A DNA stretch of 7,603 nucleotides from Spartobacteria bacterium (lineage in GTDB: Bacteria; Verrucomicrobiota; Verrucomicrobiia; Chthoniobacterales; Chthoniobacteraceae), in the NCBI GenBank assembly GCA_025350985.1, contig JANXWU010000238.1:1-7603 (forward strand), written 5' to 3'. Of this stretch, positions 1-5,598 are shown one piece after another. Numbering within the stretch: position 1 is the first letter of the stretch; every line of letters starts with the position of its first letter. The notes below the pieces were generated by a model. It saw only the letters and a list, made by a program, of their open reading frames with translations. It did no database searches and was not told the origin of the DNA. The position numbers were made by a program, and so were the translations under genes.

Positions 1-536
1 GATGGCCGTCCGCCGAGGATGGAGCCGGTGTTCATCTGGCAAACGCCAGCCGAGTGATTGATGCCGTCGGCCCAGCAGGAGCGGATGACGGCGAGATCGT
101 CCACCATTTCCGCCGTGTGCGGCAGCCAGTCGCTGACCCACAGCCCGCTCTTGCCATGTTGTTTCCACTCGCGTTTGTCGGTTAAGATGGGTGACCGCGA
201 TTCGCCCATCGCGGTGATGATTTCCCCGAAACTGCTCGGGATTGGTTTGCCCGCGAGCTTGCGAAGTTCCGGCTTCGGATCGAACAAATCGAGATGGCTC
301 GGCCCGCCTTCCATGAACAAAAAAATCACACTCTTCGCGCGCGCGGCGAAGTGCGGCTTCTTCGGAGCGAGCGGGGAAATGATGGGCGACGCCGCCGAGG
401 CCGCGTGTTGTCCGAGGAGATAGTTCAGGGCGAGCGCACCGAAGCCTGCGCCACTTTTGGCGAGGAAATCGCGGCGGGAAAAGGAACGTTGGAAGTGCGG
501 AACTCGGAGCGCGGAATGCGGAGTGGAAGAATACAT
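1..536 (-). CDS. DUF1501 family protein, Tat-exported, N-terminal part only (gene runs off the left edge)
   Basis: This is a partial gene of which the first 178 codons are present. The protein opens with a twin-arginine signal: SRRDFL at residues 20-25, then a hydrophobic stretch to about residue 42 and an Ala-rich cleavage region near 46-49. The mature part shows the DUF1501 start: VIFLFMEGGPSHLDLFDPKP (70-89), GLWVSDWLPH (131-140) and NTGSILGGRP (169-178). DUF1501 proteins resemble the sulfatase/alkaline phosphatase fold, are Tat substrates, and usually sit next to a DUF1549/DUF1553 gene as here; their reaction is unknown. ATG at 536 is the chosen start because an in-frame TAA, the stop of the preceding gene, lies three codons upstream. 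No good Shine-Dalgarno is visible, only an A-rich leader. Residues 4-18 are encoded by a heptamer-repeat array, so this N-terminal extension may be a recent acquisition. The family call is confident; function is not known. Confidence 0.9.
   Translation of the reverse strand, partial: MYSSTPHSALRVPHFQRSFSRRDFLAKSGAGFGALALNYLLGQHAASAASPIISPLAPKKPHFAARAKSVIFLFMEGGPSHLDLFDPKPELRKLAGKPIPSSFGEIITAMGESRSPILTDKREWKQHGKSGLWVSDWLPHTAEMVDDLAVIRSCWADGINHSAGVCQMNTGSILGGRP
482..525. repeat. Heptamer repeat array A (CGGARNN), left border of the four-helix-bundle gene
   Basis: On the plus strand four perfectly phased 7-base units lie at 498-504 (CGGAACT), 505-511 (CGGAGCG), 512-518 (CGGAATG) and 519-525 (CGGAGTG). 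They are preceded by two looser 8-base relatives, AGGAACGT at 482 and TGGAAGTG at 490. The array lies inside the start of the DUF1501 gene and is translated there. Units CGGAACT and CGGAGTG recur in array B in the opposite orientation. Confidence 0.8.
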
Positions 537-542
537 CTTGCG

Positions 543-938
543 TTATTTTTTCTTTCTGGCGGTGACAATGGACGAGACGACCATCGCGAGAATTTCGTTC
601 GCCTCCCGGTGCAGTTCGGCGAGTTTTTCGGCACGGATGATGGAGCCTTCGGTCAACAGTTCAAACCAGTACAAACACTCGTCAGCCTCTTCCTCGACGA
701 TACCGAGTTTTGCACAAAACTCCTGTTGAGAGCGGGCCCGCCGCGCCGCACGATAATTTGCCCCGACGGAAGTCGCGGACCGCAACACTTGCCTGCCAAT
801 CACATCGGCTGCGCGGCCACGGGGTAGTGCGTCCACCAGCTTCATGACGCGCAAGGCGAAATGCTTCGTCCGATAAGCAAGTTGATCGGTTCTGGGGTTT
901 CCCAGTTCCTCACTCCGAGTTCCGAGTTCCGCGTTCAT
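543..938 (-). CDS. Four-helix-bundle protein of the 23S rRNA intervening-sequence (S23/IVP) family
   Basis: A 131-residue protein of the family annotated as four helix bundle protein or 23S rRNA-intervening sequence protein (TIGR02436/PF05635 type). The signature segments are GRAADVIGRQVLRSATSVGA (41-60), NYRAARRARS (61-70), EFCAKLGIVEEEADECLYWF (73-92) and a last amphipathic helix with a basic tail ending RKKK. Relatives form pentameric helical bundles and resemble the Avd protein of diversity-generating retroelements; the cellular role of free-standing copies is unknown. There is no rRNA or retroelement here. The ATG at 938 overlaps the TGA of the upstream DUF1553 gene (ATGA), suggesting translational coupling, and no Shine-Dalgarno is visible. 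It is the only standard start codon before helix 1, so the repeat-encoded residues 2-14 (containing ELGTRSEELG) should be translated. The gene sits between two genes that normally adjoin and is bracketed by inverted heptamer arrays. Confidence 0.88.
   Translation of the reverse strand: MNAELGTRSEELGNPRTDQLAYRTKHFALRVMKLVDALPRGRAADVIGRQVLRSATSVGANYRAARRARSQQEFCAKLGIVEEEADECLYWFELLTEGSIIRAEKLAELHREANEILAMVVSSIVTARKKK
897..931. repeat. Heptamer repeat array B, inverted relative to array A, right border of the four-helix-bundle gene
   Basis: Read on the minus strand, phased 7-base units run CGGAACT (931-925), CGGAACT (924-918), CGGAGTG (917-911) and AGGAACT (910-904), then a weaker GGGAAAC (903-897). 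The array begins seven bases inside the four-helix-bundle gene and encodes part of its N-terminus. A 12-base segment at 921-932 is the exact reverse complement of 497-508 in array A, so the two arrays are inverted repeats about 400 bp apart. Confidence 0.8.
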
Positions 939-3900
939 TCGACGTAGAGGAATTCATTCGAGTTCAAAAGGACGTGGCAGAAATCGCGCAGCGCCGCGGA
1001 GTGGACATCGACTTTTTCGGCGACGCTTTCGGCGACGGTGATGTTCAGTTTGTGCTCGCCAGAATCCAGAAACACGCCCGGCTTTTGCTCGAAGCGCCAG
1101 TAGGCAACCGTCTCGCTGGCCGTTCCTTCCTTGGTCAAAAGAAGCTGCTCGTTGCGCAGCGCCGCGTTGGAAAGGCGCACGTCGTCGATCAGTCCGTCGA
1201 ACCACGATTCCTTGTTCCCGACACGACCGCCGATCGTGAACGGCTCGGCGTTGGCAAAGCCGCCGGCGATCGTGTGCTCGACTTCGGCGGCGAGCAGCGG
1301 GTCCTCGTCATTCGACAAATCCTTCACGAAAAAAGTGACCTTCCCGGAGGCAGTGGCCGACGCGAGCTTCACCGACGCGGCGAGATAATAGGGCTTGTTC
1401 GGTTCGAGGTGCTGGTCGGAAAAAATCGCGTCTTCACCGAAGCTTCCATCCAGCTTTTTGCCGAACATTTGCAGCACCAGTGTCTCCGGTTTGCGGCGCG
1501 ATTTTTTTCCGGTGATGCCAAAGCCCCAGCCGGGTTCCTTCGCATCGCCGTTCCATTTCGCCGCGATCGTGCGGACCGAGCCGTTGTCGTAAATCGAACG
1601 CAAGACGATGAACGCCTCAATCGTGAAATCGCCCGTCGGCAGCGTGTCGCAGTTCGGCACGTCGAAGCGCCGCTGGGAGCTGTTCGGCGCGAGCACCGCA
1701 GCCTGCCCGTCCCGGTATGGAATCTTGTCGTAAATGAAAGCGGCTTTCGCCGAGCCTGCTTTGTTGGGGTCGATGCGCGCTTTTTGTTCCCTTAAAAACG
1801 CCAGCGCCGCCGCAGTTTCGTCAGTGCTGGGCGCGCGCCCAAAAGCGAGCAGATACGCGCGCGCGACGGCCCCGGCGTCGTCCTTGCCACTCTCTTTTTG
1901 CAGGCGATCTGCGAACGCTTTTGCGCGCTGAAGCATCCGCTGGCTGTTGATCAAAAACAGCGACTGCACCGGCGTCGTTGTCGTGTCTCGCGACGAGGCG
2001 CTGGTAAACCAAAATGGCGCGTCAAACACGTCGTTCAGCGGGTCGCGCAGATTGCGCATGATCTTCGTGTAAATCGCGCGCCGCGGCTGATCGCTGTTCA
2101 CGCCCGGCCCGCCCGCAGCAGGTTTCAAATCACCGGTGACGGCGAGCAGCGCGTCACGAATTTGTTCGGCGTCGAGTCGGCGCGTGGGGAACCGCCAGAG
2201 CAGTTTGTTTTCGGGATCGACCAATTGCGGATTGGCGGCTGCGACCGTGGCTTTGCCGGCCGCAAGTTGACTCCCCTGCCGATAGGTCGCGCTCGTCAGG
2301 ATGAGACGGTGCAGTTTTTTCAAACTCCAGCCGTCGGCGACAAACTGCGTCGCGAGGAAATCGAGCAGTTCCGGGTGCGTCGGGGCTTCGCCGAGTTTGC
2401 CAAAGTCGCTGGCATTCGCCGCAAGACCCCGACCGAAATGCTGCTGCCATAAGCGGTTCACCATCACGCGCGCGGTGAGGGGATTCTCAGGACGCGTGAG
2501 CCACGCGGCCAACGCGGAGCGGCGCCCAGTCGTGTTTTTGACCGTCAGTTTTTGAGGGTCGATTTGCGCCGGGTTCGGATCGAGCACCGTCGGGAAACCG
2601 GGATCGATTGCACCGGCCTTTTCTTTTTTTGGAATGAAAACCGGCGGCGCGGAAGGGCCCAGATCGGTGGCGGCGAACGCGACCGGCAGCGGCGCGGGTT
2701 TGTCTTGCTCGAACTCCGCGAGCTGGTGTTTGAGCGTGACGAGTTTCTCCTTGTCGCCGCCTTTGATTTTCGTGTCGAGCCGGTGGAACTCGTAGTGAAC
2801 CTGACGGTAGGCAAGCTCGGCGAGTTGATGCTCCAGCGGTTCGCGCTCGGCGACCGGCTTGAGGATCATCGCCTGGATTTCGTCGGGAAATCTTTTGATC
2901 GCCTCCAGCCGCGCCCGCTCGCGATGAGGCATTTCGATCGCCTCGATTTGCGCGCGCAAGTCCGCACTTTTTTGTTCCCATGCCGCGAGCTTCGCCGCGT
3001 GCTCGGCGAGCTGCGCCTCGGTCGCGGCGACCAAATCCTCGCGCGGCAAAATCGCCGCAAAGAAGGCCTGCAGCCGGTAGTAATCCTTCTGCAAAATCGG
3101 GTCGAACTTGTGGTCATGGCAGCGCGCGCATTGCACGCCCATCCCGAGAAAAACGTCGCCGGTCGTGTCGGTCAGATCGTTCAAAATCGTCGTCCACTGC
3201 CCGCGCACGTCGCGGTTGTTGTACTCGTAAATCCCGTGCCGCAGATAGCCCGTGGCGATGAGCGCGTCGGGGTTGCCGGGGAAAAGCTCGTCGCCCGCGA
3301 GTTGCTCCTTCACGAAGCGATCGTACGGCTTGTCCTCGTTGAGCGCGCTGATGACGTAGTCGCGATAACGCCACGCGTTGGGCCGATAGTCGTCGATGCG
3401 GTAGCCGTCGCTGTCGGCATAGCGCACAAGGTCGAGCCAGTGCCGCGCCCACCGCTCGCCGTAATGCGGACTCGCAAGCACGCGGTCGATGAGTTTTTCG
3501 TAGGCGTCGGTCGATGGGTCGGCCACGAACGTCTCCACTTCTTCCGGCGACGGCGGCAGGCCGAGCATGTCGAAATAAACCCGCCGGACGAGCACGCGCC
3601 GCTCGGCGGAAGGCGACGGTTTCAGTCCCGCGTCGGCGAGTTTTTTGAAAACGAAAGCATCGATGTCGTTGCGACCCCAGCCCTCGTCTTTCACCTGCGG
3701 AGGCTTCGCCTTGCGCATCGGCTGGAACGCCCACCACTGCCGGTCTTCGTCGGTGATTTTTCCACGCGGACGCGCTTTCAGTTTGCCGTCTGCCTGCGCG
3801 GTTTCCGGCCACGGTGCGCCTATTTTTACCCACTCGGTAAGCAGCGCGATTTGCGCGTCGCTGAGTTTCTTCCGGTCGCCTTTAGTGGGCGGCATTTCGA

Positions 3901-4237
3901 GATCAGGATCGGCGTAGCTGATTGCCTTGATGAGCAAACTTTTCGCCGGATCGCCGGGCACGATCGCCGGGCCGGTGTCGCCGCCGGTGAGCGCGCCGTC
4001 GCGCGAGTCAAGGACGAGGCCACCTTTGATTTTCTTCGCCTGATGGCTGTGGCAGTCGAAGCATTGCTCGGTCAGCAAAGGGCGGATGTTTTTCTCAAAA
4101 AACTCCGAGCCTTTCGCATCCGTTTCCGCGCGAGCGCAGACCGCCAAAACAGCGAGAGCCGACACAAGAAACGCCACCGAAAATGCGCGCGAAATTTTGC
4201 CGGTGCTCAAAATGTCACGGCGGCGTTTTGGATTCAT
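935..4237 (-). CDS. Secreted di-heme PSCyt1-DUF1549-DUF1553 (PSD1) protein with a nested LamG-like domain
   Basis: A 1100-residue exported protein. A Sec signal peptide ends near residue 37 (CARA|E). A planctomycete cytochrome C (PSCyt1) domain covers about 43-140, with heme motif CFDCH (59-63) and a likely distal Met in LEMPP (Met115). DUF1549/PSCyt2 covers about 167-395, including GLPPSPEEVETF and a second heme motif CARCH (370-374). A charged, coiled-coil-like linker spans about 400-510. DUF1553/PSD1 starts near 565 (RENPL-type segment, VMVNRLWQQHFGRG) and runs to about 815. A LamG/concanavalin-like domain spans about 830-1050 (FTIEAFIVLRS, WFDGLIDDVRLSNAAL). The protein closes with the usual PSD1 ending, LRDFCHVLLNSNEFLYVE. 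I chose ATG 4237 because AGGAAG lies 6 bases upstream; an in-frame TTG at 4258 would add 7 residues but lacks this spacing. It lies 10 bp after the PQQ-like gene and overlaps the next gene by 4 bp. Two c-hemes suggest periplasmic electron transfer; the substrate is unknown. Confidence 0.93.
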   Translation of the reverse strand: MNPKRRRDILSTGKISRAFSVAFLVSALAVLAVCARAETDAKGSEFFEKNIRPLLTEQCFDCHSHQAKKIKGGLVLDSRDGALTGGDTGPAIVPGDPAKSLLIKAISYADPDLEMPPTKGDRKKLSDAQIALLTEWVKIGAPWPETAQADGKLKARPRGKITDEDRQWWAFQPMRKAKPPQVKDEGWGRNDIDAFVFKKLADAGLKPSPSAERRVLVRRVYFDMLGLPPSPEEVETFVADPSTDAYEKLIDRVLASPHYGERWARHWLDLVRYADSDGYRIDDYRPNAWRYRDYVISALNEDKPYDRFVKEQLAGDELFPGNPDALIATGYLRHGIYEYNNRDVRGQWTTILNDLTDTTGDVFLGMGVQCARCHDHKFDPILQKDYYRLQAFFAAILPREDLVAATEAQLAEHAAKLAAWEQKSADLRAQIEAIEMPHRERARLEAIKRFPDEIQAMILKPVAEREPLEHQLAELAYRQVHYEFHRLDTKIKGGDKEKLVTLKHQLAEFEQDKPAPLPVAFAATDLGPSAPPVFIPKKEKAGAIDPGFPTVLDPNPAQIDPQKLTVKNTTGRRSALAAWLTRPENPLTARVMVNRLWQQHFGRGLAANASDFGKLGEAPTHPELLDFLATQFVADGWSLKKLHRLILTSATYRQGSQLAAGKATVAAANPQLVDPENKLLWRFPTRRLDAEQIRDALLAVTGDLKPAAGGPGVNSDQPRRAIYTKIMRNLRDPLNDVFDAPFWFTSASSRDTTTTPVQSLFLINSQRMLQRAKAFADRLQKESGKDDAGAVARAYLLAFGRAPSTDETAAALAFLREQKARIDPNKAGSAKAAFIYDKIPYRDGQAAVLAPNSSQRRFDVPNCDTLPTGDFTIEAFIVLRSIYDNGSVRTIAAKWNGDAKEPGWGFGITGKKSRRKPETLVLQMFGKKLDGSFGEDAIFSDQHLEPNKPYYLAASVKLASATASGKVTFFVKDLSNDEDPLLAAEVEHTIAGGFANAEPFTIGGRVGNKESWFDGLIDDVRLSNAALRNEQLLLTKEGTASETVAYWRFEQKPGVFLDSGEHKLNITVAESVAEKVDVHSAALRDFCHVLLNSNEFLYVE
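1030..1725 (-). other. Coding segment for a LamG-like domain nested within the PSD1 C-terminal region
   Basis: This segment encodes about residues 838-1070 of the DUF1553 protein. Beta-rich lectin-like sequence is visible: TGDFTIEAFIVLRSIYDNGS, GWGFGITG, KPYYLAASVK, FTIGGRVG, WFDGLIDDVRLSNAAL and ETVAYWRFEQ. This order matches LamG/concanavalin A-like domains, which often bind carbohydrate or adhere to surfaces. PSD1-type sequence lies on both sides (AYLLAFGRAPSTDE before, LRDFCHVLLNSNEFLYVE after), so the domain is inserted and not appended. Boundaries are approximate. Confidence 0.7.
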
Positions 4238-4243
4238 CGTGTG

Positions 4244-4249
4244 CTTCCT
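4244..4249 (-). promoter_or_regulatory. Shine-Dalgarno AGGAAG that decides the DUF1553 start
   Basis: AGGAAG ends six bases before the ATG at 4237 and overlaps the TAG stop of the upstream propeller gene (4250-4248). This supports ATG 4237 over the upstream in-frame TTG at 4258, and points to coupled translation of the two genes. Confidence 0.65.
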
Positions 4250-5507
4250 ATTCAGCAATCGCCATGGCGGTTAGGTGCGATTCGTCCTTCACAAAAATTC
4301 GGCCATCCACGTAGGCCGGGCTCGCCCAAGTCGTGCCGCAGACTTGCGCGCGTCCCAGTTCCTCGTATTTCGCGGGCGAGGCTTTCACCAGAATCAGCTC
4401 TCCATTCGAGTTGAGCACCAGCAGCTTGTCGTTGACCGCCGTGATGCTTGCGTAATCGGCCAGCCCCGGCTGCGCCCAGATTTGTTTGCCTGTCGCGGCT
4501 TCGAGGCAGACAAGATCGGCGTGATCGCGCGGCCCGAGCGTGAAGATATTTTTCCCCACGAGAATCGGCGAGCCGATGATGGTCTTGCACTGCGCATTCG
4601 CCCACGCCTGCTCCGCCGCGAACTCGGCGCCTTTTTTTACGATGCGAAACTGCAGCGTGCCAATGCTCGTCGAGGCGACAGTGACCGTGTCGCCCGCGAT
4701 GACCGGCGTGCAGGCGTGGCGTTTTGCCCCGGTCTTCAACGGCACGCGCCAAAGCACTTTTCCGTTCGCGGCATCGACGCCCATCAGTGCGTCCGCGGTG
4801 AAATGCACGGCCTGCCGCGTGCCCGCAAGCGTCGCCACCATTACCGATGAATAAGCCGTGTTATCGCTGCCCGCGCGCCAGATTTCCTTGCCGGTTTTTT
4901 TGTCGAAACAGACCAGCGTCGCGCCGTTGATGCTGCCCACGGGAACGAAAATGCGCTCGCCGTCGATGGCCGCGGAGCCGTTGTTGCCGTGGCGGCGCGA
5001 GGCCGTTTCGTTCGCGCCGGGGTCACCGCTTTTGTTGCCGATAAAAGTCGCGCCGTAGTCCTTGCCAAAACTCACATGCCAGAGCACGCGTCCATCTGCC
5101 AGCGACAGGCAACTGAACTCGCCCCCGCACGTCTGCACGTACACGCGGTCACCGTCGATGAGCGGCGTGCTGCGTGGCCCGCCACCGTACGGGGGCGAGA
5201 GCGTCACCATCGGTCCCGCCGGCACGCTCCACAGACTTTTTCCGGTCGCCGCATCGAGGCAGTGCGCGGTTTCCTGACCGTTCTGTCCATCGAGAAAAAT
5301 CAGCCGGCCGCCCGCGACGATGGGCGACGACTGTCCCGGCCCGGCGTTAATTTTCCACAGCGTCTTCGGCTCGGCAGAGAGTTTGTTGAGAGCGTGCTTC
5401 GCGTCCACCGTCACGCCGTCGCGATTGGGCCCGCGCCATTGGGGCCAGTCGGCGAAAGCAAGGGTAGGGAACGCAACGAGAACCAGCAGGGGGACCGCAG
5501 TTTTCAT
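4248..5507 (-). CDS. Secreted PQQ-binding-like (BamB-type) beta-propeller protein
   Basis: A 419-residue protein with a short Sec signal peptide (MKTAVPLLVLVAFPTLAFA, cleavage after residue 19). The mature N-terminus DWPQWRGPNRDGV is typical of planctomycete/verrucomicrobial PQQ-like propellers. Propeller blade motifs of the form D-x-x-T/N-G-K-x-x-W recur: LDAATGKSLW (84-93), LADGRVLW (136-143), FDKKTGKEIW (201-210), VDAANGKVLW (244-253) and LEAATGKQIW (335-344), giving five clear blades and probably more degenerate ones. These proteins share the fold of quinoprotein dehydrogenases and BamB, but I see no case for enzymatic activity, and quinone binding is not shown. ATG 5507 is preferred because it sets the signal peptide at the N-terminus; the open frame extends upstream to 5741 but would run into the divergent isomerase gene. 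It has no obvious Shine-Dalgarno. It is the first gene of the minus-strand operon, 10 bp before the DUF1553 start. Confidence 0.92.
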   Translation of the reverse strand: MKTAVPLLVLVAFPTLAFADWPQWRGPNRDGVTVDAKHALNKLSAEPKTLWKINAGPGQSSPIVAGGRLIFLDGQNGQETAHCLDAATGKSLWSVPAGPMVTLSPPYGGGPRSTPLIDGDRVYVQTCGGEFSCLSLADGRVLWHVSFGKDYGATFIGNKSGDPGANETASRRHGNNGSAAIDGERIFVPVGSINGATLVCFDKKTGKEIWRAGSDNTAYSSVMVATLAGTRQAVHFTADALMGVDAANGKVLWRVPLKTGAKRHACTPVIAGDTVTVASTSIGTLQFRIVKKGAEFAAEQAWANAQCKTIIGSPILVGKNIFTLGPRDHADLVCLEAATGKQIWAQPGLADYASITAVNDKLLVLNSNGELILVKASPAKYEELGRAQVCGTTWASPAYVDGRIFVKDESHLTAMAIAE

Positions 5508-5598
5508 GGGGAAAACTATTAGTCGCGTTCCCGCGCAGAGACAAGCGCCGTGGCACCGCTTCTTGACGCGAGCCGTGGTCGTGATGAGGTAGGTCGCG
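5508..5598. promoter_or_regulatory. Divergent intergenic region between the propeller operon and the isomerase gene
   Basis: The 91 bp between the two divergent start codons must hold the promoters for both directions unless they lie within the genes. On the minus strand, TTGTCT (5544-5539) and TAATAG (5521-5516) are separated by 17 bases, but both match the sigma-70 consensus poorly and the leader would be very short. On the plus strand, TTGACG (5563-5568) resembles a -35 box but has no good -10. No operator or riboswitch is recognisable. Confidence 0.3.
5586..5593 (+). promoter_or_regulatory. Shine-Dalgarno region of the isomerase gene
   Basis: The purine-rich stretch GAGGTAGG ends five bases before the ATG at 5599. 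It offers either GAGG (spacing 9) or AGG (spacing 5) for ribosome pairing and supports that start. Confidence 0.5.

Noticed and set aside
294..827. Plus-strand open frame of 177 codons across the DUF1501/four-helix-bundle junction
   Set aside because: It is antisense to two recognised genes and gives no recognisable protein; it includes the heptamer array read on the other strand.
904..931. CRISPR-like array
   Set aside because: The units are 7 bases, contiguous and without spacers, so this is a short tandem repeat.
543..938. Reading the four-helix-bundle gene as part of a diversity-generating retroelement or an rRNA intervening sequence
   Set aside because: No reverse transcriptase, template/variable repeat pair or rRNA sequence is present. 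Only the family resemblance remains.
974..2452. Plus-strand open frames of 273 and 184 codons antisense to the DUF1553 gene
   Set aside because: Same reasoning: no family motifs, Arg-rich composition, and the opposite strand carries a convincing continuous domain sequence.
2552..4414. 620-codon open frame on the plus strand, antisense to the DUF1553 gene and the end of the propeller gene
   Set aside because: It is opposite a gene with clear family motifs throughout, crosses a gene boundary, has an Arg/Val/Leu-rich composition typical of antisense frames in GC-rich DNA, and shows no recognisable motif. Stop depletion here follows from codon bias of the real gene.
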